A DNA stretch of 8,164 nt from an uncultured Clostridia bacterium (GTDB lineage: Bacteria; Bacillota; Clostridia; Lachnospirales; Anaerotignaceae), in contig CATZIM010000068.1 in NCBI GenBank assembly GCA_958420075.1, positions 1 through 8,164 on the forward strand, read 5' to 3'. This document shows positions 1 through 6,461 of this stretch, piece by piece. The notes under the pieces were generated by a model that worked only from the letters and a program-made list of their open reading frames with translations, was not told the DNA's origin and ran no database searches. Every line of letters starts with the position of its first letter. Position 1 is the stretch's first letter. Made by a program: the position numbers and the translations under genes.

Positions 1-1
1 G

Positions 2-1072
2 GATGATTATCTGGAGGGCATGCGCAGCCTGAAAAATGGTCAGGATTTGGAAAGCTTTGATTATATCACCATTGTGCCTGCAAGGCGTACAGGGGAGGAA
101 AGCAAGGCGTATTTTGTCAATTCCCAGACCAACGACTGTGTGGTTTACCGTGCGGTGAAAAGTAAGTCTGCCCCCATACTTTTTGAGGCATTGCAGGCAG
201 AACCGGAAGGAGAGATGGTCTATATCTCTACAGGGCAGAAAACCAGCTCTGCCGTTCTCAGACGGAATCTGTTCCTGCCCCAGTGGGCGGAACTGCCCTA
301 TCAGTATGACACTCTGCGTCAGGTGCCTGCTTTTGAACAGGAAGGCGCAGTGAGCCGTATGCTGCTGGAAAACACAGCAGAACGGTTTTTCCGTAATTTC
401 TCCGTGGACTGGAGTCAGCGGGATGAAAACGGGAATTTTGTATTCAGTGACAGCTCTGTGGTGCTCCGTTATAATCCGGGCAGTCGGATGCTGGAGTACT
501 ATAACTATGAAAATTACGGCAGTGATGGTCCCAAAACAGCCCTTTTGGATGGCTATCAGATCAGCTGTAATTTTATGACCAATGACGCTTCTTTGCAGAC
601 GGATGTATATTTGGTGGACATTGGTGGCAGCGGCAATGAAACGGTCTATTACTTCGATTATGCCGTCAATGGGCTGCCGGTATATCTGTCGGAAAGCGTG
701 CAGCAGGAAATTGGCATGAAACATGCCATTGAAGTGACGGTCAGCAACAATTCCGTTAAGAAATACCGTAGGTACGCGGTGAATTACGAGGCATCAGGAG
801 CAAAAGATGCCAGTCTGGATGTGCAGTTTATCGATGCACTGGATTCAGCCAATCGTCTGTACCAGGAAACGGTAGAACAGCGAGAAATCGCAGATGTAAA
901 AAATATTGCGTTAGGGTATTTCGCAGACCGGACAGAAGGCATACGCCTGCAGTGGTTTGTAAATCTTTACGACCGAATCTTCCTTATTGAAACAGACAGT
1001 ACCCTGCCGGAACAAACGGCAGTGACAGAAACCGAACCGGAAACAGTGGTCAATGCATCCGCCAATTCCTGA
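2..1072 (+). CDS. yycH: YycH-like regulator of the WalRK two-component system (5' end missing)
   Basis: The frame is open from position 2 to a TGA at 1070-1072, giving about 356 residues, and has no start signal inside the window, so the N-terminus with its expected membrane anchor lies upstream. The visible part is an extracytoplasmic-type mixed alpha/beta protein rich in Tyr, Asp and Ser, with no catalytic motif. It ends in a low-complexity acidic Glu/Thr tail. In Firmicutes, YycH and YycI are single-pass membrane proteins that contact the sensor kinase WalK (YycG) and tune its activity on cell-wall metabolism genes. The assignment rests on overall character (for example the YYFDYAVNGLPVY segment) and on the yycI-like gene 26 bases downstream. 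By family gene order walR-walK should lie just upstream. The family diverges strongly in Clostridia, so the name is probable rather than certain. Confidence 0.72.
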   Translation, partial: DDYLEGMRSLKNGQDLESFDYITIVPARRTGEESKAYFVNSQTNDCVVYRAVKSKSAPILFEALQAEPEGEMVYISTGQKTSSAVLRRNLFLPQWAELPYQYDTLRQVPAFEQEGAVSRMLLENTAERFFRNFSVDWSQRDENGNFVFSDSSVVLRYNPGSRMLEYYNYENYGSDGPKTALLDGYQISCNFMTNDASLQTDVYLVDIGGSGNETVYYFDYAVNGLPVYLSESVQQEIGMKHAIEVTVSNNSVKKYRRYAVNYEASGAKDASLDVQFIDALDSANRLYQETVEQREIADVKNIALGYFADRTEGIRLQWFVNLYDRIFLIETDSTLPEQTAVTETEPETVVNASANS

Positions 1073-1098
1073 GAATCTGAAAAGAAAGGAGGCAGTCT

Positions 1099-1959
1099 AT
1101 GGAGTGGCAAAAAGCTAAAAAATTCGTCATTGTTCTGTTGGTGATATTGAACGCCTGTTTAGCAGTGCTCAATTATCAGCAGAACCGGGAGAGCGCCATG
1201 ACTGCTTCTCAGGAAAAGGCAATTTTTGAAGTGCTTTCCAAAAACGGTATCACCATGTATACAGACCTCATCACGGAAACAGAGCCTATGAGCCGTCTGG
1301 AATGTATGGTGCCCACATATACCAAAGAAGATCTGGAGCGGGCATTTTTTGACGGAGAAAAGACCACCGTTGTCCCCAGCCAGACCAGTACCGTGTATCG
1401 TACCTCTACAGCGGAACTGACGGTGGAAGGCGCCCATGGCACTCTCACATTCCCTCAGGTGGGAAAAGACAAGGGAGAACTGAGCCGGGGGGACGCTCGG
1501 AAAATGGCAGAGGAATACATGGACAGCAAAGAGAAAATCTTTGGGGAATTTGTTTCTTATGACCTTTTGGAAACAGAGGAAGGCTACTGCGTGGTGTTCT
1601 ATGAGAAATATGACGACACCATGGTGTTTTCCAATTATTTCCGAGTGTTTGTGTCTCAGGCAGGTGTTTATCAGGTGCAGTTCGTTTATTGCCCTGTGGT
1701 GGGATATAACGGCGAGAAAAAGGATATTTTCTATGCGGATGAAGCATTGCTCACATTCATGCGGGAACTGCGGAAAAATCAGCCGGAAGGAGCTGTGACG
1801 GTGAATCGTATGGAACTTGGCTACGATCTGTCAGATAAAGAAAGCCAGACAAAGGAAGGCATGCTCTACGCGGTGCCTTGTTATCGCATCTATCTCATGG
1901 AACAGACGGAGCCATACATCATCAACGCTTATACATGCAAACCCATCAATGAAGAATAA
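1099..1959 (+). CDS. yycI: YycI-like regulator of the WalRK two-component system
   Basis: This complete 286-residue protein has a typical YycI N-terminus: a short basic start (MEWQKAKK), one hydrophobic segment at about residues 9-25, then an extracytoplasmic domain. The ATG at 1099 is preceded by AAAGGAGG at 1085-1092 with a spacer of 6, which fixes the start. YycI partners YycH at the outer face of the membrane and modulates WalK. No enzyme motif is visible. The gene follows yycH by 26 bases with no terminator between, so the two are very likely co-transcribed, and a strong terminator immediately follows the stop. The length is close to family size. The match is by architecture, membrane-anchor sequence and gene order rather than by an active-site signature. 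Confidence 0.75.
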   Translation: MEWQKAKKFVIVLLVILNACLAVLNYQQNRESAMTASQEKAIFEVLSKNGITMYTDLITETEPMSRLECMVPTYTKEDLERAFFDGEKTTVVPSQTSTVYRTSTAELTVEGAHGTLTFPQVGKDKGELSRGDARKMAEEYMDSKEKIFGEFVSYDLLETEEGYCVVFYEKYDDTMVFSNYFRVFVSQAGVYQVQFVYCPVVGYNGEKKDIFYADEALLTFMRELRKNQPEGAVTVNRMELGYDLSDKESQTKEGMLYAVPCYRIYLMEQTEPYIINAYTCKPINEE

Positions 1960-1960
1960 A

Positions 1961-2002
1961 AAACAGACTTGCGATTTGAAAAGATCGCAGGTCTGTTTTT
2001 TT
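1961..2002 (+). terminator. Intrinsic terminator after yycI
   Basis: CAGACTTGCGAT (1964-1975) pairs with ATCGCAGGTCTG (1984-1995), 12 pairs with one G.T wobble, around an 8-base loop. It is flanked by AAA and a run of seven T (1996-2002). It begins two bases after the yycI stop and separates the yyc genes from feoAB. Confidence 0.93.
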
Positions 2003-2070
2003 GTCCAGGCACACCCCCTTATACCCGGCATATATTGTGCATAACAGGATTTTTTCCGGGAGGTGGGAAG

Positions 2071-2295
2071 ATGGAGGGAAGCATGCTTTTATCAGAAGTC
2101 CCTCTGGGACAGAGCTGTCAGGTGGTGGAGAGCCGTCTGCTGCGGCTGCTGGACTTAGGGTTTTGTGAAGAAAGCCAGGTAGTGCCCTTGTATACATGTC
2201 CTTGGGGCGGCACACGCCTGTATCATGTGAAACAGACCCGCATTGCCCTCAGGGACAGCGATGCGGCACAAATCCAGGTGAAGGCGGTGGAATGA
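2071..2295 (+). CDS. feoA: FeoA, small SH3-like component of ferrous iron transport
   Basis: The protein has 74 residues, the usual FeoA size. FeoA hallmarks are visible: LLRLLDLGF near residues 23-31, a central PWGGTRLYHV segment and the terminal IALRDSDAAQIQV pattern of a small SH3-like beta barrel. FeoA is cytosolic and is thought to bind and regulate FeoB. The ATG at 2071 is chosen because GGGAGGTGGG lies at 2058-2067. The same frame is open back to 1969, but that would run through the preceding terminator. An ATG at 2083 is a weaker alternative. The stop is two bases before the preferred feoB start, so the genes are translationally linked. I found no convincing promoter or Fur/DtxR box in 2003-2058, where TATATT at 2031 lacks a well-spaced -35 element. 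Confidence 0.92.
   Translation: MEGSMLLSEVPLGQSCQVVESRLLRLLDLGFCEESQVVPLYTCPWGGTRLYHVKQTRIALRDSDAAQIQVKAVE
2281..2289 (+). promoter_or_regulatory. Ribosome binding site that decides the feoB start
   Basis: AAGGCGGTG lies inside the end of feoA and is one base from the ideal AAGGAGGTG. It sits 8 bases before ATG 2298 but only 2 before ATG 2292, which favours 2298. The same nine bases precede the gene at 4377. Confidence 0.6.
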
Positions 2296-2297
2296 GG

Positions 2298-4313
2298 ATG
2301 AGTGAGGAAAAAAGACCATGTATCGCCCTGGCAGGTAACCCCAATACAGGAAAGAGCACTTTGTTCAATGCCTTGACAGGACTGAAGCAGCACACAGGCA
2401 ACTGGTCTGGGAAAACCGTAGGCAGGGCAGAGGGACGGTTTTTGCTGGGGGAAAAAGAGGCGGTTCTGGTAGACTTGCCGGGGATTTATTCCCTCTTTTC
2501 CGCCGGAGCGGAAGAAGCCTGCGCCCGGGATTTTCTGGCTTTTGGCGATGCGGACGCTGTGGCTGTGGTGGTGGACGCTTCTGCTTTGGAACGTCATCTG
2601 CCTTTGGCGTTGCAGGTCATGGAATTGATGCCCCGCTGTGTGTTGTGTCTGAATCTGGCAGACGAAGCGGAGAAAAAAGGTATTGTCATTGATCATAAAA
2701 AGCTGTCAGATTTGACAGGTGTTCCCGTGGTGAAAACGGCTGCCAGAACGGGAAGAGGATTGTCAGATTTGACAGCAGCTTTGGAGAAAGTCATGAAGCA
2801 GGAACCCTCTGTGCGCCATACGCCTTTTCATAAGGCTTTGCCTGAGGATTTTACAGAACTGCTGACAGAAGGGGAAAAACTCCTGCCGGAAAGCAAAAAC
2901 AGACCGCTCCTGCTGGATTTTCTTTGGCAAGAGGAGGATGTTTTGGCGGATGGAGAACTGCGCCAATGGAGCAATAGATGCAAGGCGTATTTTGCGGGGG
3001 AGGAAGAAACCCTTGCGGTTTATCGAAAAGAACGTTCCCTTTGTTTTCAGAAACGGGCAGAAACTCTGACTGCCGCTGTCTGCAAAAAGAATGAAGCAAA
3101 AGCAGATACGACAGCGCGGATGGATGGGCTGTTTTTGCGGAAACGGACAGGAGTGCCGCTGATGCTGCTTTTGCTGGCGCTGGTGTTCTGGATTACAGCA
3201 GTGGGAGCCAATGTGCCTTCTCAAATGCTTATGTCCGCCTTTACCCAGTTGGGAACAGCATGCCGCAGTGTGTTGGTGTCGAGCCCTGCCTGGCTGGAAA
3301 GTCTGCTCATGGATGGGGTATTCTTGACGGTCAGCTGGGTGGTTTCTGTGATGCTGCCTCCTATGGCCATATTCTTTCCCATGTTTACCCTGCTGGAGGA
3401 CTGTGGTCTGCTGCCGCGGATTGCTTTTCAGCTGGATGGGCTGTTTCGTCGGGCAGGGGCTCACGGAAAACAGGCGTTGACACTTTGTATGGGCTTTGGC
3501 TGCAATGCCGCAGGAGTTACTGCATGCCGTATCATTGATTCCCCCAGAGAACGACTCATTGCCATATTGACCAATAACTTTGTGCCTTGTAATGGACGGT
3601 TTCCAACGATTTTGCTGTTGATAGCCGTGTTCTTGTCAGTAGGAAAGCCCTGGATGTCTGGGCTTGCTCTTTTTCTGGTCATTGGGCTTTCGGTGGGCAT
3701 GACATTGCTGGTTTCTTTCTTTTTGAGCCGGACGGTACTGCGGGGGATGCCTTCTGCTTTTGTGCTGGAATTGCCGCCTTTTCGCCGTCCCCAGATTGGG
3801 CAGGTCCTTGTCAGAAGTTTGCTGGACAGAACCATTTTTGTGCTGGGGCGTGCCATAACTGCGGCGGCACCGGCAGGGGCAGTCATTTGGCTGCTCCAGC
3901 GGATTCCAGTGGGGGATGGCACACTGCTGACACAGCTTGCTATGTTTCTGGAGCCTTTGGGTGGGTTCATGGGGCTTTCCGGGCCCATTTTGCTGGCGTT
4001 TCTTTTGGGACTGCCTGCCAATGAGATTGTGCTGCCGATTTTACTAATGTTTTATAGTCAAAGCGGGATGCTGGTGGAAGGGGGCAGTCAGACAGGGGCA
4101 ATGCTTATGGCAAACGGCTGGACTTGGACGACGGCTGTCTGCGCCATTCTGTTTTCCCTGAACCATTTTCCCTGTGCTACCACACTGCTGACCATCCGCA
4201 AGGAAACAGGCAGCCGGAAATGGACGGCGATTTCCTTTCTGCTGCCAACAGTCATTGGCATTTGTCTGTGTGCGGTCGTCCATGGCTTTTTCTGTTTGTT
4301 TGGTTTGACTTAA
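2298..4313 (+). CDS. feoB: FeoB, GTPase-coupled ferrous iron transporter
   Basis: This 671-residue membrane protein imports Fe(II). The N-terminal G domain shows G1 GNPNTGKST (residues 13-21), a switch I/G2 region GNWSGKTV (34-41), G3 DLPG (59-62), G4 NLAD (119-122) and a G5-like KTAART segment (146-151). A soluble helical region follows to about residue 278. A polytopic membrane domain starts near residue 285 and contains the two gate signatures GFGCN (399-403) and NNFVPCNGRFP (426-436). The length fits the shorter clostridial FeoB proteins and is below the roughly 770 residues of the E. coli protein. In switch I the common Pro of GNWPG is Ser here. Start 2298 is preferred from the ribosome binding site. 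ATG 2292 overlaps the feoA stop and would add two residues. No feoC or Cys-rich FeoB-associated gene follows. Confidence 0.96.
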   Translation: MSEEKRPCIALAGNPNTGKSTLFNALTGLKQHTGNWSGKTVGRAEGRFLLGEKEAVLVDLPGIYSLFSAGAEEACARDFLAFGDADAVAVVVDASALERHLPLALQVMELMPRCVLCLNLADEAEKKGIVIDHKKLSDLTGVPVVKTAARTGRGLSDLTAALEKVMKQEPSVRHTPFHKALPEDFTELLTEGEKLLPESKNRPLLLDFLWQEEDVLADGELRQWSNRCKAYFAGEEETLAVYRKERSLCFQKRAETLTAAVCKKNEAKADTTARMDGLFLRKRTGVPLMLLLLALVFWITAVGANVPSQMLMSAFTQLGTACRSVLVSSPAWLESLLMDGVFLTVSWVVSVMLPPMAIFFPMFTLLEDCGLLPRIAFQLDGLFRRAGAHGKQALTLCMGFGCNAAGVTACRIIDSPRERLIAILTNNFVPCNGRFPTILLLIAVFLSVGKPWMSGLALFLVIGLSVGMTLLVSFFLSRTVLRGMPSAFVLELPPFRRPQIGQVLVRSLLDRTIFVLGRAITAAAPAGAVIWLLQRIPVGDGTLLTQLAMFLEPLGGFMGLSGPILLAFLLGLPANEIVLPILLMFYSQSGMLVEGGSQTGAMLMANGWTWTTAVCAILFSLNHFPCATTLLTIRKETGSRKWTAISFLLPTVIGICLCAVVHGFFCLFGLT

Positions 4314-4338
4314 TTTTTTGGGAAAAATGTGCTATACT
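4310..4338 (+). promoter_or_regulatory. Probable promoter for the Nif11-like gene
   Basis: An extended -10 element, TGC followed by TATACT at 4333-4338, lies 17 bases after a weak -35 candidate TTAATT (4310-4315) that overlaps the feoB stop. A better hexamer, TTGACT at 4305, is too far away at 22 bases. No terminator separates feoB from 4377, so read-through is also possible. The 12-mer GTGCTATACTGA here (4329-4340) recurs in the csoR promoter (7526-7537). Confidence 0.55.
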
Positions 4339-4361
4339 GAGTACTTGAAAAGGAACAAAAG

Positions 4362-4370
4362 AAGGCGGTG
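4362..4370 (+). promoter_or_regulatory. Ribosome binding site that decides the Nif11-like start
   Basis: AAGGCGGTG, one base from AAGGAGGTG, ends 6 bases before ATG 4377. The in-frame GTG at 4368 lies inside this site and is therefore unlikely to be the start. Confidence 0.6.
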
Positions 4371-4376
4371 GCAGAA

Positions 4377-4661
4377 ATGAACGAAAATTTGTGGAAATTA
4401 TTGGAGATGGCAAAAGCAGACCCTGCTTTGCTGGCTGCCCTGGAAGCAACCAGAAAGGAAGCGGATCCGGCATTGGCGCTGTGCACATTGGCAACGGAAA
4501 AAGGCTTCCCCATTACCGTAGGGGAATTGTTCGGAGAAGGAGAGGAGTATACCTCCAATCTGCTCAAAAGCTGCAATGGCGGCGCAAGTTATCCCCTGGA
4601 TGGCTGGGAAGATGCCTACGATTTGTTTTTCGCGTCTTTGGATGCACTGAAAAACGCATAA
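4377..4661 (+). CDS. Small Nif11-like protein with a Gly-Gly motif
   Basis: This 94-residue protein begins with a helical segment resembling Nif11-type leader domains: NLWKLLEMAKADPALLAAL (residues 4-22), an Ala/Leu-rich helix, then EKGFPITVGEL (41-51). That matches the family pattern of 'xLLxxxxxDPxLxxxL...A.e.GF.it.eeL'. A CNGG motif follows at 66-69, then a 25-residue aromatic and acidic tail with W77, Y81, F84 and F85 and no Cys. In Nif11-derived natural-product precursors, a Gly-Gly or Gly-Ala site ends the leader. That parallel is inference, because the window holds no modifying enzyme, peptidase or exporter. The protein could equally be a stand-alone small protein of unknown role. The start at 4377 is set by its ribosome binding site; GTG 4368 would add three residues. 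It lies 63 bases after feoB and converges with the rpiR-family gene. Confidence 0.62.
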   Translation: MNENLWKLLEMAKADPALLAALEATRKEADPALALCTLATEKGFPITVGELFGEGEEYTSNLLKSCNGGASYPLDGWEDAYDLFFASLDALKNA

Positions 4662-4691
4662 AAAGAAGCCGCTTTTCTTCGGGGCGTCTTC
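4660..4691 (-). terminator. Alternative terminator hairpin at the 3' end of copy A
   Basis: In minus sense, GAAGACGC (4691-4684) can pair with GCGGCTTC (4672-4665), 8 positions with one A.G mismatch, followed by TTTTT (4664-4660). The 3' arm is shared with the closing stem of copy A, so only one of the two structures can form. It would stop transcripts leaving rpiR. Confidence 0.55.
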
Positions 4692-4702
4692 ATAAGAAAA
4701 CA

Positions 4703-4752
4703 AAGAAAGCTGAAATCTATGCAGTACAAGGATTTCAGCTTTCTTATTTTTA
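4703..4752 (+). terminator. Strong hairpin, bidirectional terminator between convergent genes
   Basis: Fifteen perfect pairs, 4703-4717 with 4731-4745, enclose a 13-base loop and are followed by ATTTTTAT on the plus strand. In minus sense the hairpin is followed by TTGTTTTCTT. It lies between the Nif11-like gene (plus) and the rpiR-family gene (minus), where a shared terminator is expected. It is also the main hairpin of copy A. Confidence 0.85.
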
Positions 4753-4877
4753 TAGGATTTTATCAGATATGTTTTCTTCTGAAGACCGCCATCGCAGTTT
4801 CCCTTAAGAAATCAAGAAAAAGAAAAACGATGTTTTCTTAAGGGGAACCTGCTTGGAAAGCGGCTTTTTGTTTTGTG

Positions 4878-5741
4878 TTAGAACAGCCCCACTTTAGACA
4901 GATATTTGTCGATGAGCTGCAGTTTTGCTTCTGTGGAATACCCCATTTTTTTACTGATGAAGGAGCACAGCAGTTCAATGGTGAACAGCACCGCAACGTA
5001 GGAGTTGAAGAAAGTATTGCTGTCTACGCTGACAGTGAGCAGCTGTGTGGCATATTTTGCCAAAGGGGAACTTGCTTTATCCGTAATGAGAACAATTTTC
5101 GCACCGGCTTCATAAGCCATCTGAGCTGCCAACAGGTCCATTTCCGAATAACGGGGGAAGCTGACGGCAACGATACAGTCATTTTCCGTAATGTCGCAAA
5201 GATGGTCAATGACGTTGAGGGCAGGATGGGATGTTTCGTAAACATCCGGCAGCAGATGCTTCAACAGCAGAAGCAGCATATCCCCTACGCAGGAATTTGC
5301 ACGGGATGTGACGATGAATTTCCGTTTGCTGCCTGTGATGAGCCCCGCAGCCCGTTCAAAGGACAGGGAATCGTTCTGGTTTACACAGGATTTCAAGTTT
5401 TGCAGCACATTGGAAAAATAGCTTTCCATGATGTCGCTCTGATCCAGCTTGCCAATGCTCAGCTTCAGTCTTTCAGACGGAATGGTGATGTTGTCGGAAA
5501 CGCTGTTGATGCGTTCTGTATAGGTTTTGCGGATGCTCCGCTGGAAATCCATAAAGCCGGTATAGCCCAGTGTGCGGGTGAAGCGAATGACAGAGGAGTC
5601 GCTGACCTGCAGGCGCCTTGCGATTTCCGTTGATGTGATGAAACATGCTTCTGCAAAATTATCCAGAATAAACTCAGCAATGAGTTTTTCTTTTTTTGTC
5701 AGCTTTACACCCATAAGCTGCGCCCGTAGTTCTTCTGTCAT
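4878..5741 (-). CDS. MurR/RpiR-family transcriptional regulator (HTH plus SIS domain)
   Basis: The 287-residue protein has an N-terminal RpiR-type helix-turn-helix (about residues 15-75), with FITSTEIARRLQVSDSSVIRF at 34-54 as recognition region. A C-terminal SIS sugar-phosphate-binding domain spans about 115-255, recognisable by AVSFPRYSEMDLLAA and AGAKIVLITDKASSPLAKYA. Members sense phosphosugars or amino-sugar metabolites and repress or activate catabolic genes. Here the first SIS loop reads VTSRANSC rather than a Gly-rich GxGxS, so the ligand may be atypical. ATG 5741 is chosen because AGGGAG lies at 5750-5745. ATG 5768 or 5759 would add up to nine residues but lacks a good site. The gene is divergent from the export-family gene with a 204-base gap and has no sugar-metabolism neighbour in view, so its target is unknown. 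Confidence 0.9.
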   Translation of the reverse strand: MTEELRAQLMGVKLTKKEKLIAEFILDNFAEACFITSTEIARRLQVSDSSVIRFTRTLGYTGFMDFQRSIRKTYTERINSVSDNITIPSERLKLSIGKLDQSDIMESYFSNVLQNLKSCVNQNDSLSFERAAGLITGSKRKFIVTSRANSCVGDMLLLLLKHLLPDVYETSHPALNVIDHLCDITENDCIVAVSFPRYSEMDLLAAQMAYEAGAKIVLITDKASSPLAKYATQLLTVSVDSNTFFNSYVAVLFTIELLCSFISKKMGYSTEAKLQLIDKYLSKVGLF

Positions 5742-5855
5742 AGTCTCCCTCTTTTCCATTTCTTGCATATACTATGTAGCCCCATTTTCTCACACTCCCC
5801 ATCCCTTTTCAATAGAAAAAGTAAAAAAGCCGTAAATTTTCAAAAAATATACATT

Positions 5856-5882
5856 CGCCTTTGTCCAAAATGTTGTAAGGCG
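5856..5882. promoter_or_regulatory. Inverted repeat over the -35 region, possible operator
   Basis: CGCCTT (5856-5861) and AAGGCG (5877-5882) form 6-base arms 15 bases apart. The right arm overlaps the -35 element TTGTAA. It lies in the divergent gap next to a regulator gene, which makes an operator possible, but the arms are short and a chance match is not excluded. Confidence 0.3.
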
Positions 5883-5901
5883 GCTGGTTTTCGTATATAA
5901 T
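5873..5901 (+). promoter_or_regulatory. Sigma-A type promoter for the export-family gene and rsmA
   Basis: TTGTAA (5873-5878) and a perfect TATAAT (5896-5901) are exactly 17 bases apart, so transcription should start near 5908. The rest of the 5742-5945 gap is AT-rich. I see no equally clear minus-strand promoter for rpiR there; TTGAAA in minus sense near 5815 has only GAAAAT as its -10 partner. Confidence 0.85.
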
Positions 5902-5945
5902 AAGGCAATGTATGAATTGGAAAATTTCGTTTAGGAGGAGATTAT

Positions 5946-6446
5946 TTGGCAGAAACAATTGCAAATTGGTTTGTAACAACATTTGAAGGTACGCTGGCGC
6001 GGGAATGGATTGTATTTTTGGTTTCCCTGCTGCCCATTCTGGAGCTGCGCGGCGGCATCATTGCGGGCTTTGCCATGAATATGGAATGGCTGCCCACATT
6101 CATCATCGCATATATTGGCAATATCTTGCCCATTCCCTTTATCTTGCTGTTCATCCGGTACATTTTCAAGGTGCTGAAAAAGACACCCATGCGCAAAGTA
6201 GTGGAATGGTGTGAACGCAGAGCGGATCAGAAAAGTGAGCAGATCCGCAAATATGCTTATTGGGGCGTATTCCTCTTTGTAGCGGTGCCTTTGCCCGGTA
6301 CCGGTGCATGGATGGGTGCCCTCATCAGCGCGCTGTTGGGCATGGACCCTAAAAAGACATTCCCTGTCATTATGTTAGGGGTTTTGACAGCTGGCATCAT
6401 CGTATCTGTACTGTCCTTCGGTCTGCTGGGCAGTCTGGGACTGTAA
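5946..6446 (+). CDS. Small multidrug-export family membrane protein (COG2426 type)
   Basis: This 166-residue integral membrane protein starts at TTG 5946, chosen because AGGAGG lies at 5933-5938 with a spacer of 7 and no ATG is suitably placed. Family hallmarks are SLLPILELRGGI (27-38) in the first hydrophobic region and AVPLPGTGAWMGALI (113-127) before a C-terminal pair of hydrophobic segments. A basic cytosolic stretch (KVLKKTPMRKVVEWCERR) separates the halves. The 'small multi-drug export' name is a family label; the true substrate is not established and I would not infer drug resistance. Its two half-motifs recall DedA/SNARE-associated proteins. It is first in a likely operon with rsmA, which starts 15 bases after its stop, behind the promoter at 5873-5901. 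Confidence 0.85.
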   Translation: MAETIANWFVTTFEGTLAREWIVFLVSLLPILELRGGIIAGFAMNMEWLPTFIIAYIGNILPIPFILLFIRYIFKVLKKTPMRKVVEWCERRADQKSEQIRKYAYWGVFLFVAVPLPGTGAWMGALISALLGMDPKKTFPVIMLGVLTAGIIVSVLSFGLLGSLGL

Positions 6447-6461
6447 GAAGGGGGAGAGAAC

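Larger units (their letters stand above)
4660..4869 (-). repeat. Structured intergenic element, copy A (minus sense, after rpiR)
   Basis: Read on the minus strand, this about 210-base element starts some 10 bases after the rpiR-family stop. Its ends pair perfectly over 10 bases: AAAGCGGCTT at 4857-4866 with AAGCCGCTTT at 4666-4675, next to T5 in minus sense (4664-4660). Inside, in order, are AAGCAGGTTCCCC, a long TTAAG-type hairpin (plus positions 4801-4811 with 4834-4844), a small TCAGA/TCTGA hairpin with an AAAACATA loop, ATAAAAATAAG, the large 4703-4745 hairpin and TATGAAGACGCCCC. Most of this matches copy B at 7345-7487 in order and sense. It may be a 3'-UTR structure, a small RNA or a MITE-like repeat. 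No coding frame is evident. Confidence 0.8.

Noticed and set aside
2003..2058. Fur or DtxR operator and promoter upstream of feoA
   Set aside because: TATATT at 2031 has no well-spaced -35, and no convincing palindrome of either type is present.
2763..3464. Minus-strand open frame of 233 codons inside feoB
   Set aside because: Low-complexity Gln/His/Pro-rich translation antisense to a conserved transporter; a shadow.
4368..4376. GTG start for the Nif11-like gene
   Set aside because: The GTG lies inside the best ribosome binding site, which is well placed for ATG 4377.
4660..4869. Copy A as a transposon-derived MITE
   Set aside because: It has inverted ends, but no target-site duplication is visible, the ends differ between copies while pairing is kept, and both copies lie sense to the preceding gene. 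RNA structure fits better, though a MITE origin is not excluded.
4875..5633. Open frame of 252 codons on the plus strand, antisense to the rpiR-family gene
   Set aside because: The minus strand encodes a clear HTH-SIS protein here. The plus frame has no recognisable domain and no start signal.
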